64,000 nucleotides of DNA from Roseateles terrae (GCF_014192155.1 NZ_JACHXO010000002.1:372001-436000); one strand, 5' to 3'; positions 1-9,037 are shown, numbered from the stretch's first letter. Notes: a model not told the origin generated them from the letters alone. Program-made: numbers and translations.

Positions 1-9
1 TCATGCCCC

Positions 10-1086
10 ATGCTTGAGACCAAGAAATTCTCGCCCCCTCGCCAGCGCGCTTTCGATGCCCGCTTCGAGGCCCAGAAGATCGCGTTTGGCCCGGTGGTCT
101 TCCACTGCGTGCGCTACGCCTGGAAGCGCGGCATGCTGGAGGCGCTGGCCGAAACCGGCGACCGCGGGGCGACGATGGACGAGCTCGAAGCCATGGGCCG
201 CTGGAGCCGCTACGCGCTCAAGCTGGTGCTGGAGTCCTGCCTGTCGGCCGGCGTGGTGCTGATCGAGGACGGTCGCTGGCAGCTGGACAAGACCGGCTTC
301 TGCCTGATCTCCGACGACATCACCCGCATCAACTTCGACTTCGTGCATGACGTCTGTTATCAGGGGCTGTTCGAGCTGGAGCGTTCCCTGGATGCCGGCA
401 AGCCGCTGGGTCTGAGCCACCTGGGCGACTGGACCAGCATCTATCCGGCGCTGTCCCAGTTGCCGGAACCGGCCCGGTCGAGCTGGTTCGCCTTTGACCA
501 TCACTACTCGGACACGTCCTTCCCGGACATCCTGCCCGACGTCTTTGCCACGGTGCCGCGCCGGGTGATGGACATCGGCGCCAACACCGGCAAGTTCAGC
601 CGCGCGGCGCTGGCGCACGATGCCCTGGTGGAACTTCATCTGGTGGACCTGCCGCCACAGCTCGGCCTGGCCGAAGCCAACCTGACCCAGGCCGGTCTGC
701 GGGACCGGGCCCACTTCCATCCGCGCGACCTGCTGGACCCGGACGTGCCGCTGCCGGCCGACATGGACCTGGTGTGGATGAGCCAGTTCCTCAGCTGCTT
801 CGGTGAGGAGCAGATCGCCAGCATCTTCCGCCGGGTGCGCGCCGCCCTCAGCCCGACCGGTCAGGTGCTGGTGATGGACACCTTCTGGGACCGCCAGCGC
901 TACGACATCGCGGCCTACTGCCTGATCAACACCTCCCCCTACTTCACCGCCATGGCCAGCGGCAACAGCAAGGTCTATGAGAGCGCGGACTACATCCGCC
1001 TGGCGGAAGCGGCCGGCCTGCGACTGCAGACGGTGCGGGACGGCATTGGCTACTGCCACAGCCTGATGCGATTGGTGCAGGCATGA
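10..1086 (+). CDS. SAM-dependent methyltransferase of the aryl polyene cluster
   Basis: A 358-residue protein with the layout of an O-methyltransferase: an N-terminal helical, winged-helix-like region (about residues 1-110) followed by a class I SAM-binding fold. The glycine-rich SAM loop reads MDIGANTG at residues 187-194, and an acidic strand end (HLVDLPP) follows. It most likely methylates the aryl head group or another part of the pigment, because it overlaps the DUF3261 gene by four bases and leads directly into the polyene ketosynthase genes. The ATG at position 10 is the first in-frame start visible, but an earlier start beyond the window edge cannot be excluded. The substrate is inferred from context only. 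Confidence 0.82.
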   Translation: MLETKKFSPPRQRAFDARFEAQKIAFGPVVFHCVRYAWKRGMLEALAETGDRGATMDELEAMGRWSRYALKLVLESCLSAGVVLIEDGRWQLDKTGFCLISDDITRINFDFVHDVCYQGLFELERSLDAGKPLGLSHLGDWTSIYPALSQLPEPARSSWFAFDHHYSDTSFPDILPDVFATVPRRVMDIGANTGKFSRAALAHDALVELHLVDLPPQLGLAEANLTQAGLRDRAHFHPRDLLDPDVPLPADMDLVWMSQFLSCFGEEQIASIFRRVRAALSPTGQVLVMDTFWDRQRYDIAAYCLINTSPYFTAMASGNSKVYESADYIRLAEAAGLRLQTVRDGIGYCHSLMRLVQA

Positions 1087-1688
1087 AGCGACGCGACACC
1101 TTCCGCCTCGCCGCGCGCATGCTGACTGCTGCGGGCATGGCGTCCACCGGCGCGCTGCTCGGCGGCTGCGCGGCACCGTCCGCCTCTTCGGTCCCCGCCG
1201 CCCGTGTGGAACTGCCGCTGCTGCGGCTGCCGCCCTCGGCGCTGGGTGATGCCAGCTGGGCCTACAGCCAGCGGCTCAGCGTCACGCGGCTGGACCGCCC
1301 GGATGCGCGTGCGCAGCAGGTGGATGTGCAGCTGCAGCTCAATGCGTCGGGACTGCTGCTGGCCGGTTTTGCGCTGGGCCAGCGGGTGCTCCTGATGCAG
1401 TGGGATGGGCAGCAGCTGCAGGTGACGCGGCATCCGCGCCTGCCTGCGGAAGTCGATACCGACCGCATGCTGCGCGACCTGTGCCTCGTCTTCTGGCCGG
1501 CCGACGCGGTGCGCGGCGCCTTGCCCGCCGGCTGGACCTGGGACGCCACGCCGGATGGCCAGACCCTGCGGCAAGGCACCGCCGTTCAGCTGACCGTGCG
1601 CCGCCCGACACCGAATCAGGTCGAGATCCTCAACACCGCGGAAGGGTATCGCCTGCTGATCGACTCTCAGCCGCTGGGGGGCTCATGA
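1083..1688 (+). CDS. DUF3261 family lipoprotein of the aryl polyene cluster
   Basis: A 201-residue protein beginning with a basic N-terminus and a lipoprotein signal whose lipobox is LGGC near residue 28, so it is probably a lipidated envelope protein. The body is short and beta-rich, as expected for DUF3261, a family of unknown biochemical function regularly found in aryl polyene clusters and thought to help move the pigment or its lipid anchor to the outer membrane. The ATG overlaps the stop of the methyltransferase (ATGA), and its own stop overlaps the next ATG, so it is translationally coupled on both sides. Family assignment is by sequence style and synteny. Confidence 0.75.
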   Translation: MKRRDTFRLAARMLTAAGMASTGALLGGCAAPSASSVPAARVELPLLRLPPSALGDASWAYSQRLSVTRLDRPDARAQQVDVQLQLNASGLLLAGFALGQRVLLMQWDGQQLQVTRHPRLPAEVDTDRMLRDLCLVFWPADAVRGALPAGWTWDATPDGQTLRQGTAVQLTVRRPTPNQVEILNTAEGYRLLIDSQPLGGS

Positions 1689-2863
1689 ACGACCCGCTGT
1701 ACCTCCACACGCCTGGGGTGATCTGCGCCGCGGGCGCCGACCTCGATGCGTTGCGGACTGCCGTGTTTGCGCCGACGCCTTCGGGCGTTGCCGAGAACAT
1801 GAGCGTCTGGGCCGGCCATGCGGTCCATCTGGGAGCGGTGCGCACCGCTTTGCCCTCCGTGGACGCACTGCCCCTGCCCGCCCGCAGCCGCAACAATGCG
1901 ATGCTGCTGGCCGCACTGGCGCAGATCCGGCCCTCGGTGGACGCGGCCATCCAGGCCCATGGCGCCCACCGCATCGGGGTGGTGCTGGGCACCAGCACCT
2001 CCGGCGTCAGCGAGAGCGAAGCCGCTCTGGCGGCGCTGGCCCGTGAAGGCGCACTCCCGCCGACCTTCGACGTGGCGCAACAGGAGCTGGGCTCACCCGC
2101 GCTGACGTTGACGCGACTGCTCGGCCTGGGCGGCCCCAGCTATGTCGTCTCCACCGCCTGTTCATCCGGTGCGAAGGCGCTGGCCAGCGGGGCGCGACTG
2201 ATCCGCGCCGGCCTGTGTGATGCGGTGCTGGTGGGCGGCGTGGACACCCTGTGCGGCATGACCGTCGCCGGCTTCCATGCGCTGGACTCGGTCGATCCGG
2301 CCCTGTGCCGCCCGATGAGCGCCACCCGCGCCGGCATCAACATCGGTGAAGGTGCGGCGCTGTTCGTGCTGAGCCGCGATCCTTCGCCGGTCCGCCTGTC
2401 CGGATACGGTGAGAGCTCCGACGCCCATCACATCTCCGCACCGGAACCCGGCGGCCGCGGCGCACTGGCCGCCATGCGCGCCGCGCTGTCCCGCGCCGGT
2501 CTGGGCCCCGGCGACATCGGCTATCTGAACCTGCATGGCACGGCCACGCCACAGAACGATGCCATGGAGAGCAAGGCCGTGGCGGCGCTGTTCGGCCTGG
2601 ACCTGCCCGTTTCCTCGACCAAGCCGCTGACCGGGCATGCGCTTGGCGCCGCCGGCGCGATCGAAGCGGCCATCGCCTGGCTGACGGTGACCGGCGACGG
2701 CCAGCTGCCGGTGCATCATTTCGACGGGCAGCGGGATGCCGACCTGCCCCCCATCCATCTGGTGTCGCCGGGCGAGCGCCTGCCGCGTGCACCTCGCCAC
2801 GTGATGAGCAATTCCTTTGCTTTCGGTGGCAACAATGCCTGCCTGGTCCTGAGTCATGACTGA
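1685..2863 (+). CDS. apeO: beta-ketoacyl-ACP synthase, aryl polyene cluster (ApeO-like)
   Basis: A 392-residue thiolase-fold ketosynthase. The catalytic triad is intact: Cys159 in STACSSG, His284 in NLHGTATP and His318 in TGHALGAAG, so it should be an active condensing enzyme and not a chain-length factor. I chose the ATG at 1685 because it overlaps the preceding stop and the alignable protein begins there; the open frame continues upstream to 1400 only as a shadow of the lipoprotein gene. It would extend the polyene chain from malonyl-ACP. The gene order ketosynthase, dehydratase, reductase, ketosynthase matches apeO-P-Q-R of known clusters, which is the basis for the symbol. Confidence 0.85.
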   Translation: MNDPLYLHTPGVICAAGADLDALRTAVFAPTPSGVAENMSVWAGHAVHLGAVRTALPSVDALPLPARSRNNAMLLAALAQIRPSVDAAIQAHGAHRIGVVLGTSTSGVSESEAALAALAREGALPPTFDVAQQELGSPALTLTRLLGLGGPSYVVSTACSSGAKALASGARLIRAGLCDAVLVGGVDTLCGMTVAGFHALDSVDPALCRPMSATRAGINIGEGAALFVLSRDPSPVRLSGYGESSDAHHISAPEPGGRGALAAMRAALSRAGLGPGDIGYLNLHGTATPQNDAMESKAVAALFGLDLPVSSTKPLTGHALGAAGAIEAAIAWLTVTGDGQLPVHHFDGQRDADLPPIHLVSPGERLPRAPRHVMSNSFAFGGNNACLVLSHD

Positions 2864-3314
2864 CACCCTGCCCCCCATGGCCGAGCTGGTGCCGCACGCC
2901 GGCGCCATGCGCCTGCTGGACCGCGTACTGGAAGCCGAAGACGAACGTCTGGTGGCCGAGGTGCGGGTGCCGGAAGACGGCCTCTTCAGCCGCGACGGCG
3001 GCGTCGATGCCTGGGTGGGCATCGAATACATGGCGCAGGCGGTGGCTGCCTGGGCCGGATGGCGGGGCCGCCGCGAAGGTCAGACGCCGCGCATCGGCTT
3101 CCTGCTCGGCACTCGCCGCTACCGCACGGCGGTGGCCCGTTATGCGGCCGGGCAAGTGCTGCAGGTGGAAGTCCGCCGCACCTACCAGGCCGACAACGGT
3201 CTGGGGCAGTTCGACTGCCAGATCCGTGCCGGCGAGACCGAGCTGGCCAGCGCCACGATCACTGTTTTTGGTCCGGAAGACCCCAGCGAATTCCTGAAGG
3301 GAGACACCCCATGA
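2856..3314 (+). CDS. apeP: 3-hydroxyacyl-ACP dehydratase, hotdog fold (ApeP-like)
   Basis: A 152-residue single hotdog-domain protein. An N-terminal VPHAGAMRLLD segment carries the likely catalytic His, and the central helix GIEYMAQAVAAWAGW is typical of the ApeP-like dehydratase family. It would dehydrate 3-hydroxyacyl-ACP to the conjugated enoyl intermediate; because no enoyl reduction follows in aryl polyene synthesis, the double bonds remain. It overlaps the ketosynthase by eight bases and the reductase by four, so all are likely made from one transcript. Confidence 0.85.
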   Translation: MTDTLPPMAELVPHAGAMRLLDRVLEAEDERLVAEVRVPEDGLFSRDGGVDAWVGIEYMAQAVAAWAGWRGRREGQTPRIGFLLGTRRYRTAVARYAAGQVLQVEVRRTYQADNGLGQFDCQIRAGETELASATITVFGPEDPSEFLKGDTP

Positions 3315-4036
3315 GTACAGTCCTGGTGACGGGATCGAGCCGCGGCATCGGCCGCGCCATTGCACTGCGCCTGGCGCGTGACGGTTACGACGTGGTGCTG
3401 CACTGCCGCCGCGAAGTCGGACAGGCCGAAGCGGCCGCCGCGGAAATCCGGGCGATGGGCCGCGAAGCCCGTGTGCTGCAGTTCGATGTGGCCGACCGCG
3501 CCGCCACGGCCGAAGCGCTGCTGGCCGATGTGGAAGCGCATGGCTGCTACTACGGCGTGGTCTGCAACGCCGGCATCGCCCGTGACGGGGCCTTCCCCGC
3601 GCTGAGCGGCGAGGACTGGGACGATGTCATCCACACCAACCTCGACGCCTTCTACAACGTGCTGCAGCCGCTGACCATGCCGCTGGTGCGTCGCAAGGCA
3701 CCCGGCCGCATCGTGACGCTGGCATCGGTCAGCGGGCTGATGGGCAATCGCGGTCAGGTCAACTACAGCGCGGCCAAGGCCGGCATCATCGGCGCCACCA
3801 AGGCGTTGGCGGTGGAGCTGGCCAGCCGCCAGATCACCGTGAACTGCGTGGCGCCCGGCCTGATCGACACCGACATGATCGATGCGGCGCTCACGGAAGA
3901 AGCCTTGAAGATCATCCCCGCGCGCCGGGTTGGCCGTCCGGAGGAAGTGGCGGCTACGGTGAGCTTCCTGATGAGCGCCGATGCGGCCTACATCACGCGG
4001 CAGGTGATTTCGGTGAACGGAGGGATGGTCGGATGA
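3311..4036 (+). CDS. apeQ: 3-oxoacyl-ACP reductase, FabG-like SDR (ApeQ-like)
   Basis: A 241-residue classical short-chain dehydrogenase. The NADPH-binding loop TGSSRGIG lies near the N-terminus, NAG follows the fourth strand, and the active site is visible as ASVSG with Tyr152 and Lys156 (YSAAK). The length is normal for FabG. It should reduce the 3-oxoacyl-ACP made by the neighbouring ketosynthases. The start at 3311 overlaps the previous stop (ATGA); the open frame upstream to 3059 is a shadow. The end overlaps the next ATG. Confidence 0.88.
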   Translation: MSTVLVTGSSRGIGRAIALRLARDGYDVVLHCRREVGQAEAAAAEIRAMGREARVLQFDVADRAATAEALLADVEAHGCYYGVVCNAGIARDGAFPALSGEDWDDVIHTNLDAFYNVLQPLTMPLVRRKAPGRIVTLASVSGLMGNRGQVNYSAAKAGIIGATKALAVELASRQITVNCVAPGLIDTDMIDAALTEEALKIIPARRVGRPEEVAATVSFLMSADAAYITRQVISVNGGMVG

Positions 4037-5271
4037 GCAAGAAAAGAGTCGTCATCACCGGCATCGGCGCGCTGTCGCCGCTGGGGCATGACGTGGACAC
4101 GATGCTGGACAGCCTGCGCGCCGAGACCAACAAGGTCCAGCGCATGCAGGCCTGGGCGGACTACGAAGGCCTGAACACCCAGGTGGGCGTGCCGTGCGCG
4201 CCGTTCGAACTGCCGGCCGACCGCTACAACCGCAAGAGCATGCGCAGCATGGGCCGTGTGGCCCAGATGGCCACCCGCTCGGCGGAGCTGGCCCTGGAAC
4301 AGGCCGGCCTGCTCGGCGATCCGCTGGTCACCAGCGGCCGCCTTGGTGTGAGCTTTGGCAGCTCCAGCGGCACGCCCGGCGCCGTCGGCGACTTCGGCCG
4401 GATGATCACCTCACGCAGCATCGAGGGCATCAATGCCAACACCTATGTGAAGATGATGTCGCACACGGCGACGGTCAACATCGCCGTGTTTTTCGGCATC
4501 ACCGGTCGCATCATCACAACCAGCAGCGCCTGCACCTCGGGGAGCCAGGGGTTGGGCTACGCCTATGAAGCGATTCTGAGCGGCCGCCAGGTCGCCATGC
4601 TGGCCGGCGGTGCGGAAGAACTCGATGCCACGCAGGCCGCCGTCTTCGACACCCTGTTTGCCACCAGCACCCGCTACAACCAGCAGCCGCGCACCACGCC
4701 GCGTCCCTTCGATGCCGAGCGTGACGGTCTGGTGCTGGGCGAAGGCGCCTGCACCTTCCTGCTGGAAGACTACGACCATGCCAAGGCCCGCGGTGCGCGG
4801 ATGCTGGGCGAGATCGTCGGCTATGGCACCAACTGCGATGGCACGCACGTGACGCAGCCGCAGTCCGCCACCATGGCCCAGGCGATGCGACTGGCGCTGG
4901 AGGATGCGGGCCTGCCGCCGTCGGCCATCCCCTATGTCAACGCCCATGGCACCAGCACCGACCAGGGCGACGTGGCCGAAAGCCAGGGCACGCATTCGGT
5001 GTTCGGCGAGAAGGTCGCGATCTCGTCGCTCAAGAGCTACATGGGTCACACCCTGGGCGCCTGCGGCGCGCTGGAGGCCTGGATGACGCTGGAGATGATG
5101 CGCACCGGCTGGTTTGCCCCCACCCTGAACCTGCAGCAGGTAGACCCGCGCTGCGGCGACCTCGACTATGTCAAGGCGGGCGGCCGTGCCCTGCACACCG
5201 AGTTCGCCATGACCAACAATTTCGCCTTCGGCGGCATCAACACCTCGTTGATCCTGCGTCGGCTCGACTGA
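4033..5271 (+). CDS. apeR: beta-ketoacyl-ACP synthase, FabF-like (ApeR-like)
   Basis: A 412-residue ketosynthase with a complete Cys-His-His triad: Cys167 in SSACTSG, His305 in NAHGTSTD and His339 in SYMGHTLGACG. It is the last gene of the tightly overlapping block and is followed by a hairpin terminator. In aryl polyene systems a second FabB/F-like ketosynthase is proposed to act early in chain building together with the ACPs. Whether this one primes or elongates cannot be told from sequence alone. The chain-length factor, ACPs and aryl starter genes expected for the pathway are not in the window and presumably lie upstream. Confidence 0.87.
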   Translation: MSKKRVVITGIGALSPLGHDVDTMLDSLRAETNKVQRMQAWADYEGLNTQVGVPCAPFELPADRYNRKSMRSMGRVAQMATRSAELALEQAGLLGDPLVTSGRLGVSFGSSSGTPGAVGDFGRMITSRSIEGINANTYVKMMSHTATVNIAVFFGITGRIITTSSACTSGSQGLGYAYEAILSGRQVAMLAGGAEELDATQAAVFDTLFATSTRYNQQPRTTPRPFDAERDGLVLGEGACTFLLEDYDHAKARGARMLGEIVGYGTNCDGTHVTQPQSATMAQAMRLALEDAGLPPSAIPYVNAHGTSTDQGDVAESQGTHSVFGEKVAISSLKSYMGHTLGACGALEAWMTLEMMRTGWFAPTLNLQQVDPRCGDLDYVKAGGRALHTEFAMTNNFAFGGINTSLILRRLD

Positions 5272-5281
5272 GTTCTGACCC

Positions 5282-5304
5282 CGGCTCCGAGGAGCCGTTT
5301 TCTT
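5282..5304 (+). terminator. rho-independent terminator after the ketosynthase operon
   Basis: A CGGCTC / GAGCCG stem with a four-base loop (CGAG) is followed at once by TTTTCTT. It lies 11 bases past the ketosynthase stop codon and ends the overlapping aryl polyene block. The small secreted proteins that follow are therefore probably read through or have their own promoter. Confidence 0.75.
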
Positions 5305-5328
5305 GACTGCCTTGAACAGGAACCTTGC

Positions 5329-5781
5329 ATGAAGCCTCTTTGCCTCGCCGCTGCCGTGGCCGCCGCCCTCACCGCTTCCACCTATGCGGCCCCCGTCCTG
5401 GCGCGCGACACGGTGCTCCACATTCCGCTGGCCGATGTGCTGGCCATGCCGGAAGCCAAGGACAAGCTGGATCCGTCGATGAAGTTCTTCCTGGCTGGCG
5501 CGCAGACGCCCCGGGTGCTCAAGCGCCTGTCCACCGACGTCAGCAACCCCAAGACCAATGGCGTGGGCAAGTCGGATGAATTCGGCTGCAAGTGGGCCGC
5601 CCTGTCGGCCCTGATCAGCCTGCAGAACAGCGCCAAGCGCGAAGGCGGCAATGCCGTGGTGGACATCGTCAGCTACTACAAGAAAACCGAATACCGCAGC
5701 GCCACCGATTTCGAATGCCATGCCGGCTCGATCATCATCGGTGTGGCCCTGCGTGGCACGTACGCCCAGATCGCCGAATAA
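5329..5781 (+). CDS. small secreted protein of the aryl polyene locus
   Basis: A 150-residue protein with a clear Sec signal (hydrophobic stretch at residues 3-20, probable cleavage after ARA- or VLA-like residues near 25). The mature part contains two or three cysteines and the segment EGGNAVVDIVSYYKK, which resembles the GGNAV signature of YbjQ-like beta proteins. Proteins of this kind next to aryl polyene clusters are often labelled as an excinuclease subunit in databases; nothing in the sequence (no ABC ATPase or zinc-finger motifs) supports that label. The role is unknown. It probably acts in the envelope. Confidence 0.7.
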   Translation: MKPLCLAAAVAAALTASTYAAPVLARDTVLHIPLADVLAMPEAKDKLDPSMKFFLAGAQTPRVLKRLSTDVSNPKTNGVGKSDEFGCKWAALSALISLQNSAKREGGNAVVDIVSYYKKTEYRSATDFECHAGSIIIGVALRGTYAQIAE

Positions 5782-5834
5782 GGCGGCGCCTTCGGTCCAC
5801 TCATTTCAACCAACCACACTCAGAGGGAGTTCCC

Positions 5835-6260
5835 ATGTCGATGATGAAGAAGATGATGGCCGGTCTCGCACTGGCCCTGGTGTTCGGTGCCGTGCAGGCC
5901 CGCAGTACCGTGCCGCTGGTCGAGCCGGAGCGCGTGGTCGTGGCGGCCACTGCCGATGCGCTGACGGCCGAGCAGGTCAAGCAGGCCATCGTGCGCGGCG
6001 GTGCGAAGCACGAGTGGACCGTGGTCCGCGAGGAGGCCGGAAAGGTGCAGCTGAAATACATCAAGCAAAACAAGCATGAGGTCGTCGTGGATGTCAGCTA
6101 TGACACCACCGGCTTTCAGATCCGCTACGTTGGCAGCACCAACATGAAGTACGAACAGGCGAATGGCACTGCCATGATCCACCCGTTCTACAACACCTGG
6201 GTGAGCAACCTGAGCCGCTCGATCTCCACTGAAGCGGCCACGCTCGCAGCGGCCAAGTAA
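5835..6260 (+). CDS. small secreted hypothetical protein
   Basis: A 141-residue protein starting at an ATG preceded by a strong ribosome site (GAGGGAG at 5822-5828). Residues 5-22 form a signal peptide ending near VQA. The mature part is alternately polar and aromatic with short beta strands (KVQLKYIKQ, HEVVVDVSY, FQIRYVGS) and no recognised domain. It sits 53 bases after another exported small protein and before the phosphopantetheinyl transferase, so a link to the pigment envelope machinery is plausible but not shown. Confidence 0.65.
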   Translation: MSMMKKMMAGLALALVFGAVQARSTVPLVEPERVVVAATADALTAEQVKQAIVRGGAKHEWTVVREEAGKVQLKYIKQNKHEVVVDVSYDTTGFQIRYVGSTNMKYEQANGTAMIHPFYNTWVSNLSRSISTEAATLAAAK

Positions 6261-6292
6261 GACGCCGAGTCCGCAGTGCCCAGCCACCGGGT

Positions 6293-7027
6293 GTGAAGAC
6301 CTTGTCCGCCGCGGATGAACGCAGCACCCGGCTGCGGTTCAGGCTCGCCGATCAGCCCGCGCTGATCGCGCGCCTGCCCGCGTCCCTAGCCTGGCTCAGC
6401 GACAGCGAGCGGGCCCGATGGGAGGCGTTCAGCACCGACGTTCGCCGACAGACGTTCCTGGCGGGGCGATGGCTCGCACGCCAGACGGTGGCGCAATGGC
6501 TGGGCGGTGCGGGTGCGCCGGGCACCGATCACTGGCCGACGCTGACGGTGGCCGCCAGCGGCGCCTGCGAGGTGGCGGCGTCCGCCTCGGTATTTGTTTC
6601 AATCAGCCACCATGGCACGCAAGTGGCCTGCGCAGTGGCCGCCGTGCCAGTGGGGGTGGACATCGAAGGTCCGCGCAAGCGACGGGATGTCGTGGCCCTG
6701 GCGGGCATGGTGCATGGCGACGCGCATCAGGCCGCGCTGGCGCAGATGCTGCCGCAGCAGCGCGACGCGTCGTTCCTGCAGGCGTGGACGCTCAAGGAGG
6801 CGTGGCTGAAGGCACGCCAGCAAGGCCTGGACTTCGCGCTGATGCGCAGCCTGCATTTCGATGACGGCACCGCCGACACCGCCGACACCGCCGACACCGC
6901 CTTCACCCGCCACGGCGACCTGTTCGTTGCACTCGCCGCCGTGCCCGCATTGCCGGACGTGATCGACAGCCCGCCCGGCTGGATCTGGCGCCGCTGCCGA
7001 TCGCGGCGCAGCACCGATCCCGCCTGA
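6293..7027 (+). CDS. 4'-phosphopantetheinyl transferase superfamily protein
   Basis: A 244-residue Sfp-type transferase that attaches the phosphopantetheine arm of CoA to carrier proteins. The two signature motifs are present: GVDIE near residue 122 and WTLKEAWLKA near residue 164, the Mg/CoA-binding acidic residues of the superfamily. It would activate the acyl carrier proteins of the aryl polyene synthase. The start is a GTG at 6293; a TTG nine bases later is an alternative. A nonameric repeat near the 3' end inserts an ADTADTADTA stretch. The gene converges on the methyltransferase at 7032-7745 with only four bases between stops. Confidence 0.85.
   Translation: MKTLSAADERSTRLRFRLADQPALIARLPASLAWLSDSERARWEAFSTDVRRQTFLAGRWLARQTVAQWLGGAGAPGTDHWPTLTVAASGACEVAASASVFVSISHHGTQVACAVAAVPVGVDIEGPRKRRDVVALAGMVHGDAHQAALAQMLPQQRDASFLQAWTLKEAWLKARQQGLDFALMRSLHFDDGTADTADTADTAFTRHGDLFVALAAVPALPDVIDSPPGWIWRRCRSRRSTDPA
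6869..6901 (+). repeat. in-frame 9-bp tandem repeat in the phosphopantetheinyl transferase gene
   Basis: About three and a half copies of CACCGCCGA in frame, giving Thr-Ala-Asp repeats between the core domain and the C-terminal tail. Copy number changes would keep the frame. Confidence 0.85.
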
Positions 7028-7031
7028 GCGT

Positions 7032-7745
7032 TCAGACCGGCTTGCGGACGACGGTGTTGAGCAGCGTCTCTTCCCGCTCCGTCGGCACGCCGAAGCCCAG
7101 CCATTCGCGGGCGCCCAGGTCCACCCGACTCCACCAGAGATACGGCGTGCTGATGCGGTCCTCCCGCACTTCGAAGCCGGCCTGACGCAGCATGTCCAGG
7201 AACTCCGGCGCGCTGCGCTGCACCTGCATCGGATGACGGAACAGCAACCGGATGATCCAGCTGTGGATGTAGGCGCGGGTGCTCTCCGCCAGCAGGAAGT
7301 GGCCGCCCGGCTTCAGTACGCGGAAGATTTCGGCGAGCGCGGTCGGCTGGTCCACGATGTGATGCAGCGACTGGTGACACAGCACCATGTCGACCGATGC
7401 ATCCGGCAGCGGAATGCGCTCGGCATGGGCCTCATGCAGGGTGACCGGCACCGGGCAGGTCTTGTGCATCGGCGCACAGTGCGCGGGGAAGTCCGGTTCC
7501 GGATCCAGCGCATGGATGTGGGTGGGCTTGAAGCGCTGGGCCAGCTCATGGAGCGAATGGCCCTGGCCGGTACCGATGTCCAGCACCACACCGCCCTGCG
7601 GCAGGTCCGGCGCCATGCGCTGCAGATCATTCAGCGCCCGGGCCAGCACATGCACACGCCAGGTGGCGGTCGACAGGAACCAGATCCCAAAACGCGTTTC
7701 GGGAACGAAGGCCAGCTTCCGGCTGGCCAGGGAGGGCGAAGTCAT
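7032..7745 (-). CDS. class I SAM-dependent methyltransferase
   Basis: A 237-residue UbiE-like methyltransferase. The SAM loop is LDIGTGQGHSL, followed by an acidic post-II residue (ALDPEPD) and a motif II/III region (MVLCHQSLHHI, LKPGGHFLLAEST). I start at the ATG at 7745 (MTSPSLASRKLAF); a longer frame to 7835 has only a poorly folding leader. It converges with the phosphopantetheinyl transferase gene. Methyltransferases occur at aryl polyene borders, but the substrate is unknown. Confidence 0.8.
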   Translation of the reverse strand: MTSPSLASRKLAFVPETRFGIWFLSTATWRVHVLARALNDLQRMAPDLPQGGVVLDIGTGQGHSLHELAQRFKPTHIHALDPEPDFPAHCAPMHKTCPVPVTLHEAHAERIPLPDASVDMVLCHQSLHHIVDQPTALAEIFRVLKPGGHFLLAESTRAYIHSWIIRLLFRHPMQVQRSAPEFLDMLRQAGFEVREDRISTPYLWWSRVDLGAREWLGFGVPTEREETLLNTVVRKPV

Positions 7746-7937
7746 GGAGAGGGTGGGCGCGTCGGGCCGTAGGCCGTCGCGCTTTTTGTCAGTGGTGCAG
7801 GCCGGAAAGTTTATCGGACCTGCCCACCTGCGCACCGTGCGAAAGTAGGCCTTTCGTCAAGGCTTGCAGCGGGAATTCGGCCCGTACGCGCAGGCGCAGC
7901 GGGAACGGCCCCGAAGGACCGAGTCAGCGCGGTACCG

Positions 7938-8897
7938 TCACTTGGTCTGGGCCGGCGGCGCCAGCGGGGCCGGACTGAGCGCCCGCAAGCCCTCTTCATA
8001 ACTGCCCGGCGGATAGTGGCGCTGCACCGCCTTCCAGAACACGCCACTGCGCGCGGCTTTGTCCAGCAGCTCGGTCAACTGCTCCCGGTCCGCCGCACTG
8101 AGTTGCGGCGAGAGGTAGACGCCGTTGTCGCCCCAATTCAACTCGGCCAGCGGCTCATAACGAAGGCGGTCCAGCATGGGGCGGCTGCGGCTGTCCTGCA
8201 GCAGCGTGCCGGCGAGGATGGAGGGGGCCATCACGGTGACGTCCGCCAGGCCGCGCTCGAGCGCCCGGACCACCGCCACCGGGTCCGCTTCCATCACCAG
8301 CCGCTGCTGGTCCTTCAACTGCGGAATGATCTGCTGGTAGGCCTCGCCATAGTCGAAGCCCCGCACCAGTGCCACTCGAAGATCACGACGGTCCAGCAGT
8401 TCCTGCAGGCTGCTCACGCCCGGACGATCCGAAGCGAGCGAAATCATCACCGCCCGCGCCTTGCCCATGGGCACAAAGTGGCCCCGGGCATCCCGCGCCG
8501 GGGTCCGGGTGGCCGGCAGCAGCAGGTCTGCCTGCCCGCTGATGAACATCGCCTCAAGCCGGGCTCGCGGCACCACCGAGAATTCAAACCGGCAGCCGCT
8601 GTCGGCTTCAATGCGGCGCAACACGTCGGGGTAAACCCCAGCGACCGCACCGCCAGACGCAGTGACGCTCAGCCCGATGGTGGCCACCGGCACCCGCATG
8701 ACGCGGGAGCAGGCCGCTGCGGCCGACTCACCCCACAACAGCAGCGCCGCCATGCACAGGCCGGCCCCACTGCGCCACCAGACACCGGCCGCATTGCCGC
8801 GACGCCGGCCCCCGGCCCCGAACTCCACTGCTTGCATGTTGTCGTTATCCTGCTGCGGCACTGCATCCCTGTCGCTTCGGGTGTGATCCCCGATCAT
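7938..8897 (-). CDS. periplasmic solute-binding protein, family 3
   Basis: A 319-residue protein with an N-terminal basic stretch and a hydrophobic signal segment around residues 45-60 (LCMAALLLWGESAAAA), so a start at the internal ATG at 8837 is as likely as the one at 8897. The rest follows the periplasmic binding fold of amino-acid-type receptors: GVYPDVLRRIEADSGCRFEF, then the hinge-region segment DLLLPATRT. There is no ABC permease or ATPase beside it, so it may be an orphan sensor/binding protein. The ligand cannot be predicted. Confidence 0.75.
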   Translation of the reverse strand: MIGDHTRSDRDAVPQQDNDNMQAVEFGAGGRRRGNAAGVWWRSGAGLCMAALLLWGESAAAACSRVMRVPVATIGLSVTASGGAVAGVYPDVLRRIEADSGCRFEFSVVPRARLEAMFISGQADLLLPATRTPARDARGHFVPMGKARAVMISLASDRPGVSSLQELLDRRDLRVALVRGFDYGEAYQQIIPQLKDQQRLVMEADPVAVVRALERGLADVTVMAPSILAGTLLQDSRSRPMLDRLRYEPLAELNWGDNGVYLSPQLSAADREQLTELLDKAARSGVFWKAVQRHYPPGSYEEGLRALSPAPLAPPAQTK

Positions 8898-9037
8898 GGC
8901 CGCAAGCGTAACAAAGCGGGCGCACGCCGGGCACCTCCAAGCCCGGGGTGCGACCTCGGTCGCGTTGCGCGGATGCCGGTACGTCGCTTGCCTGGGATCA
9001 GCCCATCGTCAGCCAGCCGTGGCATGCTTGAGACTCC

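Noticed and set aside
5329-5781. Excinuclease subunit annotation for the first small secreted protein
   Set aside because: The protein has 150 residues, a signal peptide and no ATPase or zinc-finger motifs.
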